DNA of 64,000 nt. It comes from Streptomyces venezuelae. GTDB lineage: Bacteria; Actinomycetota; Actinomycetes; Streptomycetales; Streptomycetaceae. Each line of letters starts with the position of its first letter. The stretch's first letter is position 1. The stretch spans positions 7,422,001 through 7,486,000 of the forward strand of contig NZ_CP029189.1 of the NCBI RefSeq assembly GCF_008642275.1, written 5' to 3'. The notes below the pieces were generated by a model. It made no database searches. It saw only the letters and a list, made by a program, of their open reading frames with translations, and was not told where the DNA came from. Positions 1 through 7,983 of the stretch are shown here, piece after piece. The translations under genes and the position numbers were made by a program.

Positions 1-762
1 GTCCGCCCATGCGAACTGCCAGTGCGCCGGAAGGAACTCCCGCCACGAGCCGAGCGCCGTCACCGCGTCCAGCACGTTGCCGACGATGGTCAGCCCGACC
101 GCCCCGCCGACCGCGCCCAGCGGCGCGTCCGTCCGCGTCGAAAGCCAGAACGCCAGCCCGGCCGTCACCAGCTGCGACACGAAGACGAAGGCCACCGCCA
201 GCGCCAGCCGCGGCACCGTGTCCCCGGCAGCCAGCGCCCCGCCCGCCGGGAGCTTCAACGGCCCCCACCCGTACGCGGCCGTGCCCACCGCCAGGGCCAC
301 CGCCGGCAGCAGCACCATCGCCGCCAGGCTGAACCCCAGCGCCACCACCAGCTTGCTCCACAGCAGCCGTGCCCGGGGCACCGGCGAGGCCAGCAGGTAG
401 CGCAGCGAGGACCAGCTCGCCTCCGAGGCCACGGTGTCCCCGCAGAACAGGGCCACCGGCACCACCAGCAGGAAGCCGGCCGAGACGAACAGGCAGGTCG
501 CCGCGAAGTTCGCGCCCGAGGCGGTGGCCGTGTCGATCAGGGTGATCCGGCCGTTGCCGCCGCCCCGGCTGCCCGGCCCGCCGCCCACCGCGAACGCGAT
601 CATCAGGATGAACGGCAGGGCCGCCAGCACCCCGCCCATCACCAGCGTCCGCCGCCGGCGCCACTGCCGCAGCGCCTCCACGCGCAGCGGCAGGGTGTGG
701 CCCGCCCGGTAACCCGGTGCCGTCTCCGGCGCCACCTCCCGCGCCGTCGTCGCCGTACTCAC
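1..762 (-). CDS. ABC-2 type transporter permease (partial, C-terminus outside window)
   Basis: This is the membrane permease of an ABC exporter, cut by the window edge after 254 codons. The GTG start (760-762) overlaps the stop of the upstream hydrolase/ATPase gene in a GTGA junction, so the two are translationally coupled and very likely form one transporter. The start of the protein is a basic cytoplasmic segment ending in RQWRRRR, followed by a first membrane span (GGVLAALPFILMIAFAV). Further hydrophobic spans and the segment LRYLLASPVPRARLLWSKL, typical of ABC-2/NatB-like permeases, follow. The substrate cannot be told from sequence. The coupling and the motif pattern make the family assignment safe. 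Confidence 0.85.
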   Translation of the reverse strand, partial: MSTATTAREVAPETAPGYRAGHTLPLRVEALRQWRRRRTLVMGGVLAALPFILMIAFAVGGGPGSRGGGNGRITLIDTATASGANFAATCLFVSAGFLLVVPVALFCGDTVASEASWSSLRYLLASPVPRARLLWSKLVVALGFSLAAMVLLPAVALAVGTAAYGWGPLKLPAGGALAAGDTVPRLALAVAFVFVSQLVTAGLAFWLSTRTDAPLGAVGGAVGLTIVGNVLDAVTALGSWREFLPAHWQFAWAD

Positions 763-3464
763 GCCGCACCTCCGATCAGGGTGAGGAACGCGTCCTCCAG
801 TCGCCGGTGCGGTCCCACCGCGCTCACCGGCACCTCCAGCCGTACCAGTTCGGCGATCAGCCCCGCGGCCGTCGCGCCTTCGAGCCGTACGAGGAGCCCG
901 TCATCGGCGGCCACCACGGAACCCACTCCCTCCAGCGCCGCCACCTTCTCGACGCTCACCTCGTCCACCGGCTCCGCCAGCGTCACCAGCAGCGTGTCCC
1001 CGCCACCCGTGATCTCGGCGACCTCGCCCGCCGCGACCCGCTGTCCGCGGTCCATGACGACCAGGTGCGTACAGGACTGTTCCACCTCCGACAGCAGGTG
1101 ACTGGAGACGATGACCGTCCGGCCGCCCGCGGCGTAGCGGATCATCACGTCCCGCATCTCCCGGATCTGCGGCGGGTCCAGACCGTTCGTCGGCTCGTCG
1201 AGAATCAGCAGGTCGGGCATGCCGAGCATGGCCTGCGCGATCGCGAGGCGCTGGCGCATGCCCTGCGAGTACGTGCGCACCGCGCGCTCCAGCGCGTCGC
1301 CGAGCCCCGCGATCTCCAGGGCCTCGGCCATGTGGGAGTCCTCGGCGGGGCGGCCGGTGGCCTGCCAGTACAGCTCCAGATTGGCGCGACCCGTCAGGTG
1401 CGGGAGGAAGCCGGCGCCCTCGACGAACGCGCCGACCCGCGACAGCACCGGCGCCCCGGGCCGTACCGCGTGCCCGAACACCCTGATCTCCCCGGCGTCC
1501 GGAGAGATCAGCCCCATCAGCATCCGCAGCGTGGTGGTCTTCCCGGCGCCGTTGGGCCCGAGGAGTCCCAGGACCTGCCCCTTCTCGACGCGGAAGGACA
1601 GGTCCTTCACCGCGTACCGGTCCTGAGCCTTCGCATAGCGCTTCGTCAGTCCGGTGATCTCCAGGGGTACGTCGGCCAGTGCCGCGTCCGGCTGCGACGG
1701 CCCGGACCGCGGACCTGCGGTCCCCCGGCCGGTCCGCCTCACGCCCAGCAGGGCCGCGGCCAGGGCCGCCGCTCCCAGTGGGAGCCACCAGGTCCAGGCC
1801 GGCATGCCGGCCGAGGCGGTCCGTACCCCCGCGGCGACGGGCACGGTCAGCGGACCCTCCACGGCGACGGTGTAGGCGGCCGGCGCCGCCGGGGTCGCGT
1901 AGCCGAGGTCCGTCGCGGCGACCACCAGCCGCAGACGGTGCCCGGCCGCCACGGCGTGGTCGACCGCGGGCAGCCGCAGCCGCACCGTCGCACCCTGCTG
2001 GGCGTTCTCCACCCGCACCGGGGCGACCAGCTGGCTCGGCAGCACCTGCTGACGGCCGTCGGGTCCCACGTCGTACACCTTGCCGAACAGGACGGCCGAG
2101 CCGTCCGCGGCTGTCGACCTCACCTTCAGGGTGAGGGTCGGTGTGCCGGTGACCGTCACGTCCTCGGTCAGCGGGGCCGAATCGAACCGGGCGTTCTGGC
2201 CGGGGAAGTCCAGGGAGAGGCCCGCCCCGAAGGCGGCGAGCTGCCCGCCGATGCCCGGCAGCGAGGAGAGGGCGGGAGGCGCGCCGCCCGCCGGATTGGC
2301 GAACGTCTGCTCCGGACCCGTCAGGGCGAACTCCCGCGGACCGGATTCCAGCCCGGGGTACCGGTCGCCGGCCGCGCCGCGCAGCGTGACCTCGCCGTCG
2401 GTGGAGTCGATCCCCCCGGAGCGGGTGACCCGGAACGCCGGGCCGGTGCCGGCGCCCTCGTCGCCCTTGAGGTAACGGTCGAACCAGGCGGCCACCCGGG
2501 CCTCGACCCGGTCGGCTTCGCGCATCCCGCCGTCGTGCCCGCCGGCCGCCCAGTCCACGGAGACGGGCGCCCCGTTCGCCGCGATGGCCTTGGCCATGGC
2601 ATCGGCCTGGTCCAGCGGGAAGAGGGAGTCGTCCTGGCCCTGGACGATCAGGGTCGGCACCTTGATCCGGTCGCCGACGGCCGACGGACTGCGCTGCTCC
2701 AGCAGGGCGCGGGCCTCGGGATCGGGTGTGCCCGCCACCGCGACACGTTCGTACATCGCGCAGAGCTCGGGCTGGAAACGTCCGCAGCCGGGCGCGGCCG
2801 AGGCATCCGGCCGCCGCCCCGGCGGGGTCTGCCGCATCCCGTCGGCCGAGCCGCTGGTGAAGAAGATGCCGGACCAGAGCTTCTTGAAGACGCCGTTCGG
2901 GAAGAGGGAGTCCGCCAGGTTCCAGTAGGTGATCTGCGGGGCGATGGCGTCCACCCGTGGGTCGTGACCGGCCGCGAGCAGCGAGATCGCGCCGCCGTAC
3001 GAGGCCCCGGAGACGCCGACGCGCGGATCGCCGTCCGCGTCGAGCCGTACCTCGGGCCGGGCGGCGAGCCAGTCGATGAGCCGGGAGACGTCCTTGACCT
3101 CGTACGCGGGGTCGTTCAGGCCGATCCGGCCCTCGGAGCGGCCGAAGCCGCGCGCCGACCAGGTCAGGACCGCGTACCCGTCCCGGGCGAGGCGCTCGGC
3201 CTGCTCGCGGACATCGTCCTTGCTGCCGCCGAAACCGTGCCCGAGGAGTACGGCGGGACGTTTGCGGTCACCGTCGCCCGCCGTGAAGTAGGAGGTGTCG
3301 ATCCCGGCGCCCGGCATGGACAGGACCTGGTCCTCGCGGTGTACCGCGGGCGCGTCGCCGGCCGCGGACGCGGCCGTCCACGTACCGGCACCCGCCACGA
3401 CGGCGAGCGCGGCGGCCCCGGCCAGCAGGCGGTCGCGTCGGCGCCGGAACATTCGCAGCTTCAT
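759..3464 (-). CDS. Fusion of secreted-type alpha/beta hydrolase (CocE/X-Pro peptidase type) and ABC transporter ATPase
   Basis: This 901-residue protein joins two enzymes normally encoded separately. Residues 1-35 look like a signal or anchor (RRRRDRLLAGAAALAVVAG). An alpha/beta hydrolase follows, with nucleophile motif GASYGG, acid VQGQDDSLFP and histidine AAGGHDGG, then a beta-rich C-terminal domain of the X-Pro dipeptidyl-peptidase type. A transmembrane segment lies near residue 560 (WTWWLPLGAAALAAALLGV). Residues about 600-901 are an ABC ATPase with Walker A GPNGAGKTTT, signature YSQGMRQR and Walker B LLILDEPTNGLD. The topology would place the hydrolase outside and the ATPase inside the membrane. 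The permease gene overlaps its 3' end. Family knowledge says this fusion recurs in Streptomyces; the substrate is unknown. Confidence 0.85.
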   Translation of the reverse strand: MKLRMFRRRRDRLLAGAAALAVVAGAGTWTAASAAGDAPAVHREDQVLSMPGAGIDTSYFTAGDGDRKRPAVLLGHGFGGSKDDVREQAERLARDGYAVLTWSARGFGRSEGRIGLNDPAYEVKDVSRLIDWLAARPEVRLDADGDPRVGVSGASYGGAISLLAAGHDPRVDAIAPQITYWNLADSLFPNGVFKKLWSGIFFTSGSADGMRQTPPGRRPDASAAPGCGRFQPELCAMYERVAVAGTPDPEARALLEQRSPSAVGDRIKVPTLIVQGQDDSLFPLDQADAMAKAIAANGAPVSVDWAAGGHDGGMREADRVEARVAAWFDRYLKGDEGAGTGPAFRVTRSGGIDSTDGEVTLRGAAGDRYPGLESGPREFALTGPEQTFANPAGGAPPALSSLPGIGGQLAAFGAGLSLDFPGQNARFDSAPLTEDVTVTGTPTLTLKVRSTAADGSAVLFGKVYDVGPDGRQQVLPSQLVAPVRVENAQQGATVRLRLPAVDHAVAAGHRLRLVVAATDLGYATPAAPAAYTVAVEGPLTVPVAAGVRTASAGMPAWTWWLPLGAAALAAALLGVRRTGRGTAGPRSGPSQPDAALADVPLEITGLTKRYAKAQDRYAVKDLSFRVEKGQVLGLLGPNGAGKTTTLRMLMGLISPDAGEIRVFGHAVRPGAPVLSRVGAFVEGAGFLPHLTGRANLELYWQATGRPAEDSHMAEALEIAGLGDALERAVRTYSQGMRQRLAIAQAMLGMPDLLILDEPTNGLDPPQIREMRDVMIRYAAGGRTVIVSSHLLSEVEQSCTHLVVMDRGQRVAAGEVAEITGGGDTLLVTLAEPVDEVSVEKVAALEGVGSVVAADDGLLVRLEGATAAGLIAELVRLEVPVSAVGPHRRLEDAFLTLIGGAA

Positions 3465-3537
3465 ACGGGAACCCTAAAGGGCCGCCGGTCGGGCGCCGAG
3501 CACCCGCAGGGGGAGCCGTGCCCCTTCTCAAGGACCA

Positions 3538-3585
3538 CGCCGGGCCCCGGGCGTACCGCACCTGCGGTACGCCCGGGGCCCGGCG
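3538..3585 (-). terminator. Perfect 23-bp inverted repeat, probable terminator
   Basis: Arms 3538-3560 and 3563-3585 are perfectly complementary with a 2-nt centre. It lies about 75 nt beyond the stop of the small secreted protein gene and before the hydrolase/ATPase start, all on the minus strand. It is GC-rich without a T-tract, as is usual for Streptomyces terminators. Confidence 0.75.
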
Positions 3586-3642
3586 GGCTGCCGGCGCCGT
3601 CACCGGCAGGGTCCACCGGGGCGGTTCGGCACTGGACGCGGG

Positions 3643-3670
3643 GCTCTAGACGTTCGGCTCTAGACGTTCG
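3643..3670. repeat. 14-bp tandem duplication spanning a stop codon
   Basis: The unit GCTCTAGACGTTCG occurs twice head to tail (3643-3656 and 3657-3670). The second copy contains the TAG stop of the small secreted protein gene (minus strand, 3660-3662), so the duplication copied the gene's stop region. Confidence 0.8.
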
Positions 3671-4058
3671 GCACGCGGTCCGGATTGTCCTTCTCCGCCT
3701 TGGCCGGGTCGGGCTTCGGGGCGGGGGCGGGGGCGGGAACGGGGTTCGGCTGGTGCTCGCAGTAGACCTTGCCCTGGTAGAACTTGCATCCCGGCATGTT
3801 CTCCACGTCCCGGACCTTGCCGTTCCGGCCGTGCTGGTTCTTCTCGCCGTGCTGGCCCTTCTGCTCGCCACGGTGGTCCTTGCGGCCCTTGTCCTGATGA
3901 CCGCCCTTCTCGTGTCCGGCCCGGTGGACGGTGGTCGAGACCGTCTCGGGGACCTGCGGAGCGGCGAAGGCCGTCCCGGGCAGCAGTACGCCTCCGGCGA
4001 CAAAAGCGCCCGACACGGCGATCATCGCGAAACGCTGCTTGCGGGAGGTGCGGATCAT
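3660..4058 (-). CDS. Small secreted Lys/His-rich protein of unknown function
   Basis: A 132-residue predicted exported protein. The chosen ATG at 4056-4058 has GGAG about 8 nt upstream; a longer reading to 4136 has no such site. The N-terminus is a clear signal peptide (basic MIRTSRKQRF, hydrophobic core, AFA-A cleavage near residue 33). The mature part has a charged Gly/Lys/His segment (residues about 45-80), a possible disulfide pair in MPGCKFYQGKVYCEHQ, and a Pro/Ala linker of PAPAPAPKP type near the C-terminus. No domain is recognised. It is monocistronic and followed by a strong hairpin. A secreted structural or metal-binding role is possible but unsupported. Confidence 0.75.
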   Translation of the reverse strand: MIRTSRKQRFAMIAVSGAFVAGGVLLPGTAFAAPQVPETVSTTVHRAGHEKGGHQDKGRKDHRGEQKGQHGEKNQHGRNGKVRDVENMPGCKFYQGKVYCEHQPNPVPAPAPAPKPDPAKAEKDNPDRVPNV

Positions 4059-4270
4059 GGGAGTTCTCCAGGGAGTGGCGTGGGGGTCGGGGCGAGAGAA
4101 GCGATAGGTCGATATGTCGCTTTTGCCGCTACACACGAGACTGGCGGCCGGTCCTCACGAGAGCGTCCGCCGATTGTCACGGGCGCGTGACAGCGTCCTG
4201 CCCCCGACCGGCCCGGGCGTCCGGCGGCCACCGACCTGCGCCGGGCCTGCGGTGGCGGCAGGATGGGCGC

Positions 4271-5803
4271 ATGCTGCTGGCCGAAGTCGCGCGCGTGTCC
4301 AAGGAGGTCGCCGAGGCCTCCGCCCGGTCCCGCAAGACCGCCCTGCTCGCCGGGCTCTTCGCCGACGCACCCCCGCAGGAGGCCGCTCTGGTCATCACCT
4401 ACCTCTCCGGGCGCCTTCCGCAGGGCCGCCCCGGCATCGGCTGGCGCACCCTGGGCCAGGAGACCGAACCGGCGGGCGCGCCCACGCTGACCGTCGTCGA
4501 CGTCGACACGGCGGTGGGCGAACTGGCCGCCACCCGGGGCGCCGGGTCGGTGGAACGGCGCGGCCGCATCCTCTCCGCCCTGCTGGGCCGGGCCACCGCG
4601 GCCGAGCAGGCGTTCCTGCGCAGCCTGCTGTCGGGCGAGGTGCGCCAGGGCGCGCTGGACGCGGTGGCCCTGGAGGCGGTGGCCGCGGCCGCCGGAGTAC
4701 CGGCCGCCGACCTGCGGCGGGCGGTGATGCTGGACGGCTCGCTGCCCCGGGTGGCGGCGGCCGTGCTGGCCGAGGGCGCCCAGGCACTGCGCACGGTCAC
4801 GCTGCGCGTGGGGCAGCCCGTCCAGCCGATGCTGGCCGGCACGGCGAAGTCGGTGGCCGAGGCGCTGGCGGCGCTCGGGCCGTGCGCGGTCGAGGAGAAG
4901 CTCGACGGGATCCGGGTCCAGGTCCACCGCGAGGGCGACGACGTACGCGTGTACACGCGCTCCCTCGACGAGATCACCGAGCGGCTCCCCGAGGTGGCCG
5001 CACTGGCCCGGTCACTGCCCGGGGAGCGTTTCATCCTCGACGGCGAGGTCATCGGACGTGCGCCGGACGGACGGCCGGTCGCCTTCCAGGAGATCGCGAG
5101 CCGCGTCGGCTCCCGGGCCGACGTCGAGGCGGCCCGGCGGACGCTCCCGGTCGTCCCCTTCTTCTTCGACCTCCTCGCCGTCGGCGAGGAGGTCCTCCTC
5201 GACCTGCCGGTGCGGGAGCGGTACGCGGCCCTCGCCGCGCTCGTCCCCGAGACCGCCCGGGTGCGCCGCCTCGCCGTCGAGGACCCGGAGGAGCAGGGGG
5301 CGGAAGCCGAGGAGTTCTGGGCCGAGACCCTGCGCCGCGGCCACGAGGGGGTCATGGTCAAGAAGCTGGACTCGGCCTACGCGGCCGGCCGGCGCGGCAG
5401 GAACTGGCTCAAGGTGAAGCCGGTGCACACGCTGGACCTGGTGGTCCTCGCGGCCGAATGGGGGCACGGGCGGCGCACCGGACTGCTGTCGAACCTGCAC
5501 CTGGGGGCGCGCACCGCGGACGGGACGTACGCCATGCTCGGCAAGACCTTCAAGGGGCTCACCGACGAGATGCTGCGCTGGCAGACCGAGGCCCTGCGCG
5601 CGCTCGCCACCTCGGACGACGGCTTCACCGTACGGGTGCGGCCCGAACTGGTGGTGGAGATCGCCTACGACGGCCTGCAGCGCTCCTCGCGCTACCCGGC
5701 GGGGGTGGCCCTGCGCTTCGCCCGAGTGCTGCGCCACCGCCCGGACAAGGACGCGGCCGGGGCGGACACCGTGGACACGGTCCTGGCGGCACACGCGGCG
5801 TAG
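4271..5803 (+). CDS. lig: ATP-dependent DNA ligase
   Basis: ATP-dependent DNA ligase of 510 residues, the usual size of the actinobacterial LigB type. The adenylation motif EEKLDGIR (motif I, catalytic lysine) is near residue 210, followed by TRSLDEIT, ILDGEVIG (motif III), FFFDLLAV, HEGVMVKKLDSAY (motif IV) and WLKVKP (motif V). An N-terminal DNA-binding domain precedes the catalytic core and an OB-fold region follows. The ATG at 4271 has AGGAT about 9 nt upstream and begins MLLAEVARVSKEVAEASARS, the typical family start. Such ligases act in repair beside the essential NAD-dependent LigA. It stands alone and ends facing corA. Confidence 0.92.
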   Translation: MLLAEVARVSKEVAEASARSRKTALLAGLFADAPPQEAALVITYLSGRLPQGRPGIGWRTLGQETEPAGAPTLTVVDVDTAVGELAATRGAGSVERRGRILSALLGRATAAEQAFLRSLLSGEVRQGALDAVALEAVAAAAGVPAADLRRAVMLDGSLPRVAAAVLAEGAQALRTVTLRVGQPVQPMLAGTAKSVAEALAALGPCAVEEKLDGIRVQVHREGDDVRVYTRSLDEITERLPEVAALARSLPGERFILDGEVIGRAPDGRPVAFQEIASRVGSRADVEAARRTLPVVPFFFDLLAVGEEVLLDLPVRERYAALAALVPETARVRRLAVEDPEEQGAEAEEFWAETLRRGHEGVMVKKLDSAYAAGRRGRNWLKVKPVHTLDLVVLAAEWGHGRRTGLLSNLHLGARTADGTYAMLGKTFKGLTDEMLRWQTEALRALATSDDGFTVRVRPELVVEIAYDGLQRSSRYPAGVALRFARVLRHRPDKDAAGADTVDTVLAAHAA

Positions 5804-5813
5804 GCCGTCTGTG

Positions 5814-5849
5814 CGTCGTCGGGGTCGCTTATACGTCGTCGGGGTCGCT
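5814..5849. repeat. 16-bp direct repeat across the corA 3' end
   Basis: CGTCGTCGGGGTCGCT occurs at 5814-5829 and 5834-5849, a 20-bp period. One copy codes for the corA C-terminus and the other lies just beyond its stop, suggesting a local slippage duplication. Confidence 0.7.
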
Positions 5850-6821
5850 GTCGTCCTCGCGCAGCATCCGCCAGAGGCGGGTGCGGTGGAGCACGTAGAG
5901 GGCCGCGAGCAGGAAGAGCACCTGCAGGCCCACGGCGAGCAGCCAGAAGATGGCACGGCTCTCCAGCTCGTCCGTCAGGTAGGCGAAGTTCATGCCGAAG
6001 AAACCCGTCAGGAAGGTCAGCGGCAGGAAGATCGTCGACACCACGGCCAGCCGGTTGATCACGCCGTTCTGGTCGCCCGACACCAGGGAGGAGTAGCTGC
6101 CGAAGGCCCGCCGGGCGGTCTCCTGCAGGGACTCGATGTCCGTGAGCACCAGGTTCGCGGTGCGCCGGTACTCGCGGACGAGCTGCCGGCGCTCCTGCTG
6201 GAAGCCCCGGTTCATCACCCGGCGCGTGACGGTCTCCTCCGCCACCCGGTGGTAGGGGAGGAGGGTGTGGTGCAGGAGGGCCGCCGTGCGCCGCAGCCGG
6301 GCCAGGCGGTAGAGCTGCTCGGGATCGCGCCGGCGGAACATGGCGTCCTCCAGGTCCTCCACCTCCAGCAGGGCCTGGACGGCGGCCCGGCGGTAGGTCT
6401 CCATGGCCTCGTCCAGCAGCAGGAACAGCATGGCCACGGAGTCCGTCGGGCTCTCCAGCGGGAACCGCGCGGTGACGTCCCCGATCAGGGGGGCCGGCCC
6501 CCGGTGCACCGTGAGGAGGTACCGCTCGGTGACCAGGGCGTGGACGTGGACGACCCGGTCCGCGTCGACCGCGGGCACGACGAACGCGCCGCTGTCCCCG
6601 AAGATCTCCGCCCGTGCGGCCTCCTCCTTCCGGCCGAGCCACGCGACGTCCTCGGCCTCCAGGCCGAGCAGCCGGGCCAGCGGGGGCTCGCCGGGGGCGT
6701 CCTCCTCGGGCAGTTCCACGTCCACGAACAGGAACCGGGACGTGGCCAGACGCTCGCGCGCCTCCGACACCCGGCCGCGGGCCAGGATGCCCTCCGGCAT
6801 GGACATCATCGAAACGATCAT
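5829..6821 (-). CDS. corA: CorA-family magnesium/cobalt transporter
   Basis: A 330-residue CorA-type divalent metal channel. The large N-terminal cytoplasmic domain (residues 1-265) is rich in acidic and helical sequence. Two C-terminal membrane helices follow, with the family signature GMNF (FFGMNFAYLTDE) at the end of the first, forming the pentameric pore. The start is placed at the ATG at 6819-6821, preceded by GAGGGA. Alternative in-frame ATG codons 15 and 24 nt downstream cannot be excluded. The C-terminal tail is acidic (REDDSDPDDV). It is transcribed divergently from the XRE-cupin regulator and convergently to the ligase. Confidence 0.92.
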   Translation of the reverse strand: MIVSMMSMPEGILARGRVSEARERLATSRFLFVDVELPEEDAPGEPPLARLLGLEAEDVAWLGRKEEAARAEIFGDSGAFVVPAVDADRVVHVHALVTERYLLTVHRGPAPLIGDVTARFPLESPTDSVAMLFLLLDEAMETYRRAAVQALLEVEDLEDAMFRRRDPEQLYRLARLRRTAALLHHTLLPYHRVAEETVTRRVMNRGFQQERRQLVREYRRTANLVLTDIESLQETARRAFGSYSSLVSGDQNGVINRLAVVSTIFLPLTFLTGFFGMNFAYLTDELESRAIFWLLAVGLQVLFLLAALYVLHRTRLWRMLREDDSDPDDV

Positions 6822-6954
6822 CGTCCCTCGCCGTGGGTCGGCCGGTGCGGTGCTTCCCAGCCTGTAGCGCCGGGGACCGCGCGCAAGCGCGGTGGCGCAT
6901 TCGCCCGGCAACGCGCCCCGAACAGGTGAGAGAGGTGCGACACGCGCGGTGTTT

Positions 6955-6990
6955 TTGCCTCAGAGGTAAGGAGGTTTGCCAGACAGGCAA
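6955..6990. promoter_or_regulatory. Tandem palindromic operator-like sites upstream of the XRE-cupin gene
   Basis: Two related 15-bp palindromes, TTGCCTCAGAGGTAA (6955-6969) and TTGCCAGACAGGCAA (6976-6990), have centres 21 bp apart, two helical turns, so both would lie on the same face of the DNA. They end 22 nt before the regulator's ATG. They are unusually AT-containing for this genome. The likely ligand is the XRE regulator itself; the arrangement would also suit control of divergent corA. Confidence 0.65.
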
Positions 6991-7011
6991 GATTCTGGCT
7001 CAATCGGGGAC

Positions 7012-7695
7012 ATGAACCCCGGTACTGCACCCGGTACTGCACCCGACGCCGGTCCCGACGTCGCAGCCGACGAGCTGCCCGCCGTGGCGCCGCAGCTGCG
7101 CGAACTGCGCCGCCGTGCCGGACTCACCCTGGAGGCCGCCGCCGCGCGGGCCCGGCTCTCGCCCGCGCACCTGTCCCGCCTGGAGACCGGCCGGCGCCAG
7201 CCCTCGCTGCCGCTCCTGCTCGGACTCGCCCGCACCTACGGTACGACCGTCTCCGAGCTGCTCGGGGAGACCCCCGCCGCCGCGGATCCCATCGTACGGG
7301 CCGGCGGTCCGGGCGCCCGCGAGGCCGACGGCTGGACGTACTGGCAGGCGGGCGGTTCCGGACGGGGGATGCAGGCGCTGCGCGTGCACGTGCCGCACGG
7401 CCGCAGCCAGGGCGAGCTGGTCCGCGTACACCCCGGTGAGGAATGGCTCCACGTCCTGCAGGGACGGCTGCGGCTGCACCTGGGCGAGGCCGAGTACCTG
7501 CTGGAGCCGGGGGACAGCGCGCACTTCGACTCGCTCACCCCGCACCGGATCGGCGCGGCCTCCGCGGGCGGGGCCGACCTGCTGTTCGTCCACACCCTGC
7601 TGCAGAGCAGCCTGGCCGGACTGTGCCTCGGCGGCGCCGCCGCGACCGGGTCCACGCCCGCCATGCCCTCGACCACGCCCACGCACCACCAGTAA
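7012..7695 (+). CDS. XRE-family transcriptional regulator with cupin sensor domain
   Basis: A 227-residue regulator. Residues about 25-80 form a helix-turn-helix (QLRELRRRAGLTLEAAAARA, then LSPAHLSRLETGRRQPSLP). Residues about 110-200 form a cupin barrel (VHPGEEWLHVLQGRLRLHLG, then LEPGDSAHFDSLTPHRIG), which binds a small ligand or metal in this family. The ATG start has GGGGAC just upstream. An in-frame TTG further upstream falls inside a palindrome and is less likely. The small membrane protein gene follows 17 nt later, so the two form an operon. Relatives control sugar, amino acid or drug-response genes. Confidence 0.88.
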   Translation: MNPGTAPGTAPDAGPDVAADELPAVAPQLRELRRRAGLTLEAAAARARLSPAHLSRLETGRRQPSLPLLLGLARTYGTTVSELLGETPAAADPIVRAGGPGAREADGWTYWQAGGSGRGMQALRVHVPHGRSQGELVRVHPGEEWLHVLQGRLRLHLGEAEYLLEPGDSAHFDSLTPHRIGAASAGGADLLFVHTLLQSSLAGLCLGGAAATGSTPAMPSTTPTHHQ

Positions 7696-7712
7696 GCGGA
7701 GGAGCCGTACCC

Positions 7713-7910
7713 ATGTCCCAGGCCGAGAAGCCCGCCACCGCCACCGCCGACGCCACCACGCCGGCGACCGCGCCCCCGTCGATACGGACCCGCTTCGAGT
7801 CCAAGTTCCCGCGGGGCCTCATCATCCGGCTGATCGCCTACCTGTTCGTCGGCCACCTCTTCGCCTTCTTCGTCTACCTCCTGTTCGTCCTGGGAGGCCA
7901 GAACCAGTAA
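7713..7910 (+). CDS. Small single-span membrane protein (DUF6126-like)
   Basis: A 65-residue protein with an Ala/Thr/Pro-rich N-terminus and one strong hydrophobic helix near the C-terminus (LIAYLFVGHLFAFFVYLLFVL). A perfect GGAGGAG ribosome site precedes the ATG. It directly follows the XRE-cupin regulator, an association I recall for the streptomycete DUF6126 family, but I could not check the family assignment. The positively charged stretch before the helix (RTRFESKFPRG) suggests the N-terminus is inside. Its role is unknown; the pairing suggests control by, or signalling to, the upstream regulator. Confidence 0.75.
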   Translation: MSQAEKPATATADATTPATAPPSIRTRFESKFPRGLIIRLIAYLFVGHLFAFFVYLLFVLGGQNQ

Positions 7911-7983
7911 CCCCTCCCGGAGAAGGACGAGTTCCGGCCGCGCGACTCTGGCAAGGTGAGGGACCTGTGGCTACCCTCCGCGC

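Noticed and set aside
717..4190. Very long plus-strand open frame over the hydrolase/ATPase gene
   Set aside because: It is antisense to a gene with clear domains; its Arg/Pro/Gly-rich translation has no motifs. High GC makes such shadow frames common.
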